Part shown: in pieces, positions 48,210 through 59,059 of the stretch | Layout: the number at the start of each line of letters is the position of its first letter | Numbering within the stretch: position 1 is the first letter of the stretch | Notes under the pieces: generated by a model | Seen by the model: the letters and a program-made list of their open reading frames with translations, nothing else | Told to the model about the DNA's origin: nothing | The model's database searches: none | Program-made: the position numbers and the translations under genes | Origin: Aselliscus stoliczkanus | Lineage: Eukaryota; Chordata; Mammalia; Chiroptera; Hipposideridae | Direction of reading: 5' to 3' | DNA: 64,000 nucleotides | NCBI GenBank assembly: GCA_033961575.1 | Contig: CM066739.1 | Span: 69,130,559-69,194,558, forward strand

Positions 48210-48430
48210 GGTGCACGGTGCTTCTCAGCTTATATGTGTACATAGTCCCGTTTAATCCTTGCAGCTGTGATGTAAACTGAACAGGCAAGTGCTTTTATCT
48301 TTCTTATTTTATAGATTTTAAAAAAGCTATGCTCGGAAAAGTTAAATGGCCCAAGGTTACAAAAAAATGTAGATAATGGATTTGAGATGAGAAACTGCCA
48401 AAATCTGCCATACGACAGTGTTTCCAGGGA
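48210..48430 (-). repeat. MIR-like SINE fragment
   Basis: Contains GCACGGTGCTTCTCAGC, TTAATCCTTGCAGCTGTGATG and AAGTTAAATGGCCCAAGGTTAC, a diverged MIR core. Orientation uncertain. Confidence 0.5.
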
Positions 48431-48779
48431 TCCAGGTTTCCTTAGCTGCCTTCAGTGAGAGGTATTCAGGTTAGTGGTTAATTACACTCTGGGTCTGACA
48501 TCCTGTGATCTGTTAAATTCAACCCAGCAGGTGTTTGCTGAGTATCGATTGCATGTCTAGGACTGCTAGTTAAAGTGGGGAACATAAAGAACGGACTGGA
48601 TGCAGTATTGCCTTCAGAGAATTTACGTCAGGATTAGGGAGGAAATGCCTACATAAATGAAACAAGAGAAAGACTAAAATCAAGTGTCACAATCTGGGAG
48701 ACATCACGCAGAGAAAAACCTAAAGAATGGCTCTGATCCAGAGAAGTGAGAGGTGTAACAGCATTCCAGGAGGCAACAG

Positions 48780-48781
<2 letters not shown>

Positions 48782-48837
<56 letters not shown>
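48782..48837. repeat. (GT)n microsatellite, about 28 units
   Basis: Uninterrupted GT run of about 56 bp. ORFs reading His-Thr repeats on the minus strand are shadows of it. Confidence 0.98.
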
Positions 48838-48838
<1 letters not shown>

Positions 48839-49187
48839 GTGTGTCGATGTGAGAGAGAACTAGCAAAAGTGTAGAGGCTGAAACAACATGTGCGGCTAGG
48901 AGAAAGGATACCTGGAGAAAGATAACCTGAGCTGCCAGAAGCGGAATGTAGTGTGGTAACAGGAGCCAGGCTTCTTGGTGCCCAACTGTCCCCCAAGTTG
49001 CACAGCAGCCGAGCATCCTTAATATTTCTAATGAACACTGCACCCTTGAAAAGTAATGGAAAGCAGTATTATGTAAAAATTAAAACACAATGTTTAAAAT
49101 CCTGTTATTCTGCCCTCTTGTCCTATTCTAGCTCTGTGGTCTTGGCTCCTGGGAACTTACATCTCTGCTCCTATGTTTTCTGAAGGC

Positions 49188-49224
49188 CGCGCGTGTGTGT
49201 GTGTGTGTGCGCGCGCGCGCGTGT
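49188..49224. repeat. Alternating (GC)(GT)(GC) tract, Z-DNA-prone
   Basis: 37 bp of strict purine-pyrimidine alternation, with GC dinucleotides on both sides of a GT core. Confidence 0.9.
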
Positions 49225-49528
49225 TCACTCTCACCCATGTGTAAGTGTGTGGAAATGTATTTGAACACTTGGCCATAAAATACCTCTAAGGAAAAGAGGT
49301 GTCTTTGTTTAGGAAAATGTTTTCAGAGTGCAAGGTGAGGACGCAGCCTTCGGGGAGACAGGGGGAGACAGGGAAATCACAGTAACATTTACATAATAAG
49401 TGACAGGAATTTGGGAGAGGGGAGAGGAAGAAAGTGGAGAAGGAGGCCAGAGCCTTAGGAAAAAGGACAACTGGTAAGAAAATTTCTGGGGCCAGAGTGG
49501 TGGAAGGGCTTTCAAGAACAGTGATATT

Positions 49529-49710
49529 GGGCCGGCCGAGTGGTATGGTGGTTAAGAGCTGGCTTGTGATGCCAGCAGCCCCGGTTCGGATCCCACATAT
49601 GAGGGCCAGTGACACTGCCCTCTAAAAAATAAAAAAATAAAAAAATAAATAGAAATCCCCATCCCAAATACCTTTCCTACCTGTCCCCTGATACTTGAAA
49701 AAAAAAAAAA
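49529..49710 (+). mobile_element. tRNA-derived SINE with 3' transduction
   Basis: A complete SINE with tail (49529 to about 49647) is followed by about 50 bp of non-SINE sequence (starting TAGAAATCCCCATCCC, ending GATACTTG) and a second A-tail. The perfect 15-bp TSD AAGAACAGTGATATT is at 49514-49528 and 49711-49725, outside the extra segment. Confidence 0.92.
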
Positions 49711-49725
49711 AAGAACAGTGATATT

Positions 49726-51240
49726 TAATTTTTACTTTTAAATTATTTTTGGTGCTTCCATATAAATTTTCTCCATGGCCTTGAATTTTCTATAAAAGTT
49801 AGTTGTACCCAAAGCTTTGAGTCAGTGGTGTTTCGGGGACATAAAGCGAGGGGTGTATGGGAAGGAAGCGGGAACATGGACAGCATGGGACAACAGCAAT
49901 GGTGACTCTCAGGCAATGGCAAGGTGGTCACAGTTGGGGCACAGGTGACAAAGAGAAAACTACGTACATCATCCTCCTTTCCCCCAATCTGTGGAGAAAT
50001 TGAAAAGGATATTGAGTTTTCCATTTCAGGTAGGATGGGGGTCCAGCCAGTTTCAGTTGAACCATAGGACACAATGACCCCAGACGATGTCTGGGTTATA
50101 CCAGCTTGTGGACTGTCACTTACAGCAACATTTCAGTCTCTGCTTCATTGGGTGCCTCTGTCACTGTGGAAAAAGGCCTTTCTGTTCACTGAAAACCACC
50201 AGACAAGTGAGCCAGCCTCTGGAGGAGGAGGTAGAGTTGGGTTGGCCAAGGGTTGAGTCTCCAAAGAATGACTCAGGTTTGGCTTCTCACGGCTCCAGAG
50301 CCCATTTTCTGTTTACCAGGAGGATAATCATGGTTTCCCAGTTGGTCTGCCCAGGATGCCAGCAGGGCTGGTTCACAACAGCGGAGGTGCTAAGTTTGGG
50401 ATTTTCCCATGCCCTGGTGATTTTTCAGCAGGAAAATAAAGGGATGTGATTCTTCCTTTATAGTCTCACAACGAATTATTGAGAGTCCTGTTACATCATT
50501 CTGAACAGTTGTCCAAGTATAAACACACCAGATTTATAGCAACTGAGGTCCGATGCCTCAGCTCTTTTCTGTTTGGTCAGCATAGGGGTGACTTCATAGT
50601 GGTTGATTAACCAGATTTGATGGATATTTGATGTAATTCAAACAACTATTTAATAAGTAACCAACATGTGCTAGGCGGCAGATGCCAAAATTTGGTATTT
50701 TCAAGGCAATCAGCAGGGGTTTGCTCTCTTTCATTGGGTTGTTTACCATAGGAGGTGGTCCGATCGTTTGGCACGGTAACTGCTTCCACAGTGACCAGAC
50801 AGATCACATTTTCCCCATGTTGGCAAAGAAGCTCTTGAAAATACCACAGAAAATGTTTAAATAGAGAACTTGTTTTTCTATTAGCTGGAATGACTTTAAG
50901 TGATTTGTGAATATTATACTTTAGAATGTAATACATAGGTGTTTGTCCTTATATTGATAAGAATGTCTCTAGCTGGGGACAGTTATATTAATCTCACAAA
51001 AAGACTTATATTGTGAAGTTGATTGGTGAAATGTGACAAATGTCAGGTTAGTTTTTGCTTCATCAGTCTTTCTTTCAAAGCAGTAGAACAGTTAGAATAA
51101 AGAAGTAGCTTACCATATTATAACATACTGCTGCTGGGCATCCTGGTTAATTTGCATCAACTGTTTGCTCTATGTAAATCTGCATATACAACACAAAGGG
51201 ACTAGCATTATTGTGACATGTGCTGTAATAGAAAGATAGA
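49726..51240. other. Intergenic, no gene recognised
   Basis: Several ORFs of 60-120 codons without family resemblance or splice context. Confidence 0.45.
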
Positions 51241-51244
51241 TTAT

Positions 51245-51290
51245 AAATAGATACATAGATAGATAGATACATAGATAGATAGACAGACAA
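51245..51290. repeat. (GATA)n-like microsatellite, impure
   Basis: ATAGATAGATAC units with interspersed CATA and GACA. Confidence 0.9.
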
Positions 51291-51814
51291 GAATGAAACA
51301 CTCTTTCTAGCATAGTCTGCAAATCCTGATGCCTGAAACCCCACTATTAATGCCTTACCCCATAGCACTGGCTTAGTCCCCTTCAGGAAGTGATGTTGTG
51401 ATGTACCTTAAGTGACATCTACCATCAGGAAGTGTAGCCGATTCAAGGGGCATGTTTTCAACTTTTCTGGCATTTATTTCTCTGTGCTATTAACTGGCCC
51501 TTAAGATTATTGGGAAAGAATGAAAATAGCTGAAAGTCCATGCAGTATTCCCCACTGGTAAGATTTAGGCGAAAGAGCAACAATGATAAATAATTATTCT
51601 CAGACTCTCTAATTTGCTTATACTTGAAGAGGTCAAGCACACAGAACAAGTGAATGTAAAACTAGCACATACACTTTAACTGCTGAATCTGGGATTGGAG
51701 TCCAGGTGTAATTCCTGTCCCGGGCCTCTTTGATGACCAAGTAAAGTGAGAATGAGATTACATCAGATTTAGAAGGTTTCTGTGCTGCATTTCTCAGGAG
51801 CTGGAAGCTGGGAT

Positions 51815-51917
51815 TTTTTTTTTTGAGGGCAGTGTCACTGGCCCTCATATGTGGGACCCGAATCGGGGCCCCTGGCTTCCGAAGCCAGCGCTTAACCACT
51901 GCACCACTCAGCCGGCT
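51815..51917 (-). mobile_element. tRNA-derived SINE, full copy
   Basis: Complete in reverse orientation. The short TSD CTGGGAT is at 51808-51814 and 51918-51924. Confidence 0.9.
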
Positions 51918-51924
51918 CTGGGAT

Positions 51925-52432
51925 GTTTTAATCAGGCTGTTTGGAAAAGCTTCTAGAATTTCCTGATGGAATGGCAGTGTCTGTAGAGGCAATAGTGAAA
52001 CGAGATTATTCAGCTAAGGAAAAACTTTCTAAAATCTATTTTGAAATGTAGAGTTAGAAAGGGCTTTCAAAGTCATCTGATCTACCTCCCCAGCTGCTGT
52101 ATAAACTCCTCTACAGCATCTCTGAAGAGTTATTATCTACTTTCTACTTAGACACCTTCAATGACGTGGAATGCATTTAAATACCCATTTAGCTAGTAGC
52201 CTTTCTAGGCATATTTGCATATGCCCCACACATATCTATAATCTTCTAGGAACATCCCCTTTAGTGTGGTAACAGAGTAACCTTTTCCATCTAACTGTTA
52301 ATAAATGAGATTTCTCTATTTTAATACAAAAGTGCAATGTTAGTTATATGAGTAGAGTATAGGATTGAGTAATACAGAATAGAGTCCTGGCTTTCAGGAC
52401 CATTTCATTCTAGTGGAGGATTTTGGACACAA

Positions 52433-52478
<46 letters not shown>

Positions 52479-54240
52479 GCCTGGGAGGAATAATCAGGGA
52501 TGTTTCCTGGAAGAGATAGCATGTGAACTTAGCCTTAAAGTGTGAGTAGAATTTGGAAAGACTTTCCCAGTAATGGCCTAGAAAATAAGCAAAGCTGTCA
52601 CCTGGGAAAATAATTCAATAGGAGTCATGTTACTTGCCCCATTTCCCAGAAGGCAACCGTGGGACTTGCTTTGGAAATGCAGATTATTGTGCCCTTTGAT
52701 TTTTTTCAAAGATTATGTTAGTAATTCTCTGTTTCAACAGAATGTTCCTACTAAACCATATTTTCTGTCCCCAGAGCAATCTTAAACTGAATAGAAGAAA
52801 GAAAGTCAATAGAGTTCCAGAAAGCAACTTTAAACCATACCCATTTTGGAAAAAAAAATCCACAGGAGACATTTTTAAAAGTACTTTTCTTCAGAAATTT
52901 TTAAAAAAGGGAATGACCAGAAAGGCAAGCAGTGCAGATTTTGTACTATAGTATACAAATGCCATCTAAGAGAGAGGACCTTGGCATGCTTGAATGGCAG
53001 AGGATTGAAGCCAGAGGTTATTAGATTTGCATTCCCTGGATGTGCCATCTGGGTTACTCACTGCCTGAATGGAAGCTCTCTTGTTCACTCCCCCGGTCCT
53101 GGGATAGTCCCAACCAGGATCTGCTGTCTCCCTGGGTTTGCTTACTGGGCACAGAGGAGGGATTTGGTCAGCGCCTAAGCCACAGAATACAATGCTGCCT
53201 CTTCCACCACTGACTCAGAGGACGACTGGGCCAGCTCACTTCCCCTTCCGATGTTTCTGTTCCTGTGTGTATATCCTAGCAGTCCTCACCCCGTTTCTTC
53301 ATTGTACAGAAATTAATGTGCTTATTAGTGAGTGTGCCTTGAGACAAGGATAGAAAGACCAGTTCTTGTCCTCTCCAGGCAAAGCACACAACCACTTTCC
53401 CTTCTATTCCTACAGCACCAACAACACCCATGGGACGTTCCATCAGGGATAAATAGCAGCTTTCTCAGTGTTGGCTTGTTTATTACAGGGTAAGAACAAA
53501 ATCTTGGGCTAAGCCACTTATGTCTCCATGTTGACTCACTTCCTTACCTGCCTCCTAGCTGCTAGAGCAACAGGGCAAGTTGCCAAAGGACTTGTTTTCC
53601 CTTCTCCAACCAGTGTTGGTGTTTCATCCTTGAGTTTAGTGCACAGGATGGATTCTTATTTTTCTACAGATACAGAGGTGCTTTATGATAGGGTGAGTTT
53701 TGCAAATATCAAATATTTGTAAACAAATCAAATTTCTCCCCCAGTTGGGATTATTGTTTCAGAAAAGTTTCTTTTTTGTTTTGTGTTGACCACTCAACCA
53801 CTCAGCATGATAAACTGAGAAGAAGATCAGAATAAGAAATGAGAGATGAAGCTTTGTATTTTCAGTGTGCCCCCAATTAGCCATGTGACTGGACCAATCA
53901 CACTGTAACGTCCCACTAGTCTATGACCTCGCTATGGGGGGGGGGCTCAGTTTTGTCATCTCTAATATTTCAGATTCTGATTAGATGATTTTTATGGTCC
54001 AATTATGGAGTTCTTTAAACAATTCCAGTAATCCATGATACTGTTTTCCCTTTCCCAACCAGTATTAATATCTTGCTTGTAGCCTTTTCTTAAAGAATAT
54101 ATAGTAAGTCATCCACTTTTGAGAATTAGTTTGAAAGATGGACATAAAGGTTAAACAGCAGTCAGAACTTTTACAAGTAGGGATCTCATTTATGATTATA
54201 ACTTGTCTTTTCCAGCAAAATATTTGACCATATGTTTCTC
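51925..54240. other. Intergenic, no gene recognised
   Basis: Only a CA microsatellite and short ORFs. An old repeat may cover about 52060-52300 but I cannot name it. Confidence 0.4.
52434..52476. repeat. (AC)n microsatellite
   Basis: Uninterrupted run of about 21 AC units. Confidence 0.98.
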
Positions 54241-55560
54241 ACAGTTTGATGAATATTCTGTACAATCCGCTCTCCAATCCTCAGACTTCTCTCCACTCTT
54301 ACTTCCTTAGTGATGTTTACACTTGTGGCTTTAGATGCCATCCATTTGTGGATTCCACTAGATTTACATACCTGGCCCAGATTGCTCTCCTAAACCCCAG
54401 ACTCATATTCTATGGCCTGTGACACCTCCATTTGGATTTCTAGTATTAATACTTATCTCAAATTCAACATGTCCAACCAGGAATGCCTGACCACCCCTGC
54501 CTCCCTTCCCAGCTGCACCCCCCGCAGTTCTCACCCCTGCTCCGGGCACAGCTACTCAGACCTTCCACTTGCTCATGCCAGAGGGAGGTTTTCCTCCTTA
54601 CCACCTCTCTTCCACTCTCATCATCCACTTAATACCACCTAATTGATCTCGCCACTTTATGCCCTCACTCTCTCATGAACCATTTCCCAAACAGCAGCCA
54701 AAGCCATCCCTTTAAAACACAAAGCCAGCAATCTTGTCACCACTCTCCGCCCAAAGCTCCTTAACTGATGGCTTAGTAATTGATCCCTGACCACTCCACT
54801 CATGCTGGACCTCAGGGCCCTGTCACCTTTGCAGTTTCATCTCTGCTCCTCCCCGCTCTCTCACTTGACCCTCAGCCACATCAGTGTCCGCTGTCTTCGC
54901 TGTCCTGTAAACTTGTCAAGGATGTTCATCCATGAAACCTTCGTGTTCGCTGTTTCCTGGCCTACGATGTTCTTCCTGGAGATATCCGCACAGCTCACTG
55001 CCTTGCCTTCCTCGGGTTTTTGTGCAAATGTCATATTCCTGCTGTAGCCTTCCCCAAACTGCTCCCCTTCCTCCCCCTGCCCTGCCCCTAGAAGCCTGTC
55101 ACCTTTCTCTGCTTTTTTCTCCATAACTCTTGTCACCATCTAAAACAGGTTTTCTCCACCGTTACACTATCGACAATTTGAGATAATTTTTTGTTTGGGG
55201 GATTGCCCTGTGCATGGTAGGATGTTCAGCGGAATCCCTAGTTTCTGCCCATGAAACACTAGCAACCCAATCACTCCTCTCCAGTGTGACAATCAAAAAT
55301 ATCTCCAGACATTTCCAAATATGTCGTGGGGGGAAAGGCAACCCCAACTGAGAACCACTGATCTCATACAATACGCGTATATATCTTACCTATTTCTTTG
55401 TTTATTGTTTCTCCCTTCCTTGCCACTAGAAGATAGCCTTCATGAGGACGGGAAATTTTCTCTCTATTATTCACTGCAAGGCCCAGAATAGAGAGCCCAG
55501 TGCCTAGGAGAGAGCTCAACAGATACGTAATGAATGAGTGAAGGAATGAAATGGGCTTCT
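54240..55560 (+). repeat. L2 LINE 3' region, split by MER5A
   Basis: The left part (to 55140) has AACTGCTCCCCTTCC and other CT-rich L2 text. The right part (about 55365-55560) has CACTAGAAGATAGCCTTCATGAGGAC and ends in AATGAATGAGTG. MER5A sits between. The many ORFs here are not genes. Confidence 0.75.
55141..55360 (-). repeat. MER5A hAT-Charlie element inside L2
   Basis: The reverse complement reads CAGTGGTTCTCAGTTGGGGT, then GACATTTGGAAATGTCTGGAG-like text and CTACCATGCACAGGGCAATC. Matches MER5A. Confidence 0.85.
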
Positions 55561-55599
55561 ACCTTATTCCTCTGTGCTCAGTAAGCTCTTGTCACACTG

Positions 55600-55990
55600 G
55601 CCTTTCTTCTGTCTCCTGTATACCCTGAGCTCATTCTCACCTTCTCATCTTTTTCTTTCAGTTCTTGCCCCTGGAAAGCTCTATCTACAAGTCATCACAC
55701 AGTTTGCTACAATCTCTACTTAAGTGTCACTTGCTCAGCGAGGCCTTCCCCGATTGCCCTAGCCAACACCCTCCCTGCCTGCTGGAGTTATGCTCAATCC
55801 TGTTACTCTGATTTAGTTTTTTTCATTTCATTTATTTCTGAAATTACCTTGTTTGTTTACATGGGGATTTCTGTCTTTCCTTCTTAAATGAATGTTCTCT
55901 GAGCACTTGACCTTATCTTCTTTGTTTATCACCCATCCCCACCGTCTAGAACAGTTCTAGGCCCATAGTCTGTGCACTGATTGAAGGAAT
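55600..55990 (+). repeat. L2 LINE 3' fragment, second copy
   Basis: CAGCGAGGCCTTCCCCGATT, TTAAATGAATGTTCTCTGAG and GAACAGTTCTAGGCCCATAG are L2 text. Confidence 0.75.
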
Positions 55991-55999
55991 AAGCCTATC

Positions 56000-57235
56000 T
56001 CCTACCCAACTTCAGCATGGAAGCAATTCTCAACAGTTAGGAGTTAAGGGTTATGTCTGTCAGGGCTCATTGCAAAGAAGAGAATCTACTTTAGCTAGTT
56101 TAAACTGAAAGGGATTAATTACAGCATGTGGCTCACAGAATCACTGAGAAGGTTGAACAGACAGCCTCCAGGTTGTCAAACTCGAGAATATATTTGCCAA
56201 GAAGGACTCCTCATGGTTAACTGGGCCCAAATTCATAACCAGAGTGTAGCAGCCAGAGGCTTCTCATTCATACTGCATTTCAGGGAAAAGCCACAGACTG
56301 AGCCTTTAGCCTCTTGCACTGCATCCCTGGCTTCTGAGTCAACCCTTATAAATGAGTTTCTGGCATCATCTTTCGAACAATGGGCTGAGACCTGCCTGGT
56401 CCAGTTGGAACTTCGCAGCTATATATTCATTTGCATCAACACTGACCAATCAGAGCGGCTCCATAACAACCAATCAGAATTTGTGAAGCTGACCAATTAG
56501 GACAGTGCTATGTGGGGCAATCACTCTGTGCAAATTTCGGTTCCTCATCTGCATAAATATGGACCAACCAGAAACCAGGGTGGGAGCTTTATCTATAAAA
56601 CAGCAGCCTCCCTTTTGTCTCAGTGGAGCACACTTTTGGTTTCTAATGAACACTGCATTTCCTCATTTTGCAAACTGTTCACCTGAATGAAGTTTCCCCT
56701 TTTTCTATACCCCAGATTGGAGACTCCTGTTGACATTAGATTGGTGACAGTGAACTTTTGTTTGCAAAGTTGAGCATTCAAGAACAACCTTGAAAGCCAC
56801 ACACACTGACTGGACCTCCAAGGGAGAGACTGCACTTTGATGGGGAGACCTCTCGCTTATCTGGCAAGCTGAGGTGCCAGTTGCTGGCTCTGAGACTAAG
56901 CCACCACTGCCAGGATCAGAAAGCTAGCCTGAGAAGATCAGCACTCTCAGGAATTGTCAGGCTCAGGAAACTTCCCCAGAAAAACTAGACACTGCCACCC
57001 CCGTGTCAGCCAGAGAAAGAGCCAAACAGAGAAGCATGTCCTCCAGCTCCCTGGATCTTCCAGCAGCCTGCCAGTACTTGTGAGCAGTGGAACAAATTAA
57101 ACTGCAAGCCCTGCTGCTGGAAGGTCTGGGAGATGTGGCTTTCAGCTTTCCAGCCTCTGCCCCACAGGAGGTCACTTTGGAAGAAGATTAGAATGGATGT
57201 GGAGGATCAATCCACCATACATAGGTGTGATGGTA
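56000..57235. other. Unclassified old repeat region with LTR-like part
   Basis: The segment starting near TAGCTAGTTTAAACTGAAAGGG and GGCTCACAGAATCACTGAG looks like a mammalian LTR or related repeat, but I cannot assign a family. The 124-codon ORF at 56126-56500 runs through it and has no recognisable domain. Confidence 0.4.
56429..56600 (+). promoter_or_regulatory. CCAAT-box array with octamer and TATA box, LTR-like promoter
   Basis: An octamer ATTTGCAT (56429-56436) is followed by CCAAT boxes starting at 56446, 56470 and 56493 (spacing 24 and 23), then a CCAAC at 56563 and TATAAAA at 56594-56600. This layout resembles the U3 promoter of an endogenous retrovirus LTR. I could not find LTR boundaries with a duplication. 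Confidence 0.45.
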
Positions 57236-57250
57236 AAGACAGCATGGAGA

Positions 57251-57720
57251 GGGCCTGCCGAGTGGCATGTTGGCTAAGAGCTGGCTTGGGATCCTGGCTC
57301 TGAGCAGCTGGGCCCCAGCCCAGATCCCACATATGAGGGCCAGTGACACTGCCCTCTACAGCTAAGATGGTGAACAACAGCTCCACCTGGAACTGGGCTG
57401 CTGTTGAGTCACCAGCAAGAGCACAGCTACAGCCCCTGCTGCAGTGGGCTGCCATAGGCTACAGTGAGTGGCCGGCAGCGAGTGTGAGTGGCTGGCAGCT
57501 GGTGTGAGAAGCCAAAAGCCGCTGTGAGCTGCCGTCCAGAGGCCAGTGACCGATCTGCCTCACCAGGGAAGAGCGCAATAATGATACCAACGTGGGACAG
57601 GGAAGCAATGTCCTCCATAACTAGACTGAAGAACAAAAGGACAGCAACTTGTCTGTTCCCCTTCCCTGGTTCCCAATGCTGTTCCTCTCCCCCAAGTCCC
57701 CAATAAAATCTTCTAAAAAA
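57251..57720 (+). mobile_element. Long composite SINE with VNTR, copy 3
   Basis: Head GGGCCTGCCGAGTGGCATG, body CAGCTAAGATGGTGAACAAC, three to four 20-bp VNTR units (about 57462-57540), the common 3' segment, AATAAA and a short A-tail. The perfect 14-bp TSD AGACAGCATGGAGA is at 57237-57250 and 57721-57734. Confidence 0.92.
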
Positions 57721-57734
57721 AGACAGCATGGAGA

Positions 57735-58374
57735 GACAAGTGATAAAATGAAGCTTCGAGTTCATATCTGCCAGGCAATAAGGTCACACTAAAAACGAGT
57801 CAAATAATCAAGACTCTCTTGTACATAGTACTGATGGGTAGCATTCATACAACTTCAGGATAATTACTTTTCCTCAAAGATGCAGTAGCATGTTTGTGAC
57901 TGAATAGCATCACCATTCTTAACGCATCAGTTTCAGACCAACCAACCTTAATAAAACCATGATGTGAGATCTCCTGGGGAGTGGAACTGTTTATACCCTG
58001 AGGAGCTATAAGAAAAATATGAGATCGGTCAGCCTAGGCACTGTTTTTCATAGCGGGCGTTGTACATTTATTTCCAACCTAGGGCAGTGGTTATTAAACT
58101 CAAGTCTTAGAAAAGGCTTCAATTGGGCAGAATCGCAGATTGGGAATTTTTGTATTGGATAAGAAAAAAACTCATTACTTGATTTCATTTTTATTATTTG
58201 AAATCCTTAAAAACTTATTTATTTGAATGAATCTATTTTCATAAAATATACTGTATACATTTTGTCAGATCATATAATATAGTGTGTGTATATATATATA
58301 TATATATTTTTTATTTTTTATTATTATTATTATTTTTTTACTTAATTCATTGTATTGGAAGGATAAAATTCACA
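57735..58374. other. Intergenic, no gene recognised
   Basis: AT-rich, with a (TA)n run at about 58287-58308. Nothing else that I can name. Confidence 0.5.
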
Positions 58375-58390
58375 CATTCTTTTTATTCTT

Positions 58391-58454
58391 TTTTTTTTTT
58401 TTTTCCGCTGGCCTCCCAAGCCAGCGCTCAACCACCACACCACTCAGCCGGCCC
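58391..58454 (-). mobile_element. SINE lacking its 3' half, with A-tail and perfect TSD
   Basis: The reverse complement reads GGGGCCGGCTGAGTGGTGTG... through GGCCAGCGG and then directly an A-tail. The GGTTCG B-box half and the GAGGGCCAGTG end are absent. The perfect 16-bp TSD CATTCTTTTTATTCTT is at 58375-58390 and 58455-58470. Confidence 0.92.
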
Positions 58455-58809
58455 CATTCTTTTTATTCTTAACCTTACATCTGCATACTTTTTAATATTT
58501 AAAAAGCTCATTGCAATTATAGATATTGTTGGTTTATTTGTTTCACACACTTCAAATCAGATTTTAAATAAAATCAATATAAAATGATAATTGGGGAGCC
58601 CCTGCTCAACTAAAAATATAGAGCTATAAAAATATATTTAAAAACCTAAGCAAAATTTTAGAATGTGCTTTTAAGAATGCGATTTTATCATATTTCAGAG
58701 ACTTAAAACTCTCTACAACTTTTAAGTTCTTCCTTTTAAGTGCTTCACACTTAAAGATAGCTTAAGGATGTCTTCCATTCTTTCTCCCCAGCTTCCCTTA
58801 TGAAGGACT

Positions 58810-59040
58810 TGTTAATAGCTACCCTTTACTGAGTACCTCCTGTGTGCTAGACCTTGACCATTCTCCCTTTTAATCCTCATAGCTTCTCTATGAGGCATAG
58901 ATATTATTTCTGTCATGTCAACGTGGACACCAAGGCTCAGAGAACTGGCTTCTTCAAAGATACTTTAGGAAGAGGCAGAGCTAGGATTAGAAACTAGGAT
59001 ATGATCTCATATTCTTCCAACTCCAAAGCTTACTCCTTCT
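58810..59040 (-). repeat. MIR-like SINE
   Basis: ACTGAGTACCTCCTGTGTGC, TTTAATCCTCATAGCTTC and CAAGGCTCAGAGAACTGG fit a diverged MIR-type repeat. Orientation uncertain. Confidence 0.65.
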
Positions 59041-59059
59041 TCTGCATCGTTTATTTATT

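Noticed and set aside
48649..49043. Two minus-strand ORFs with long His-Thr repeats
   Set aside because: They read through a (GT)n microsatellite and have no other coding sign.
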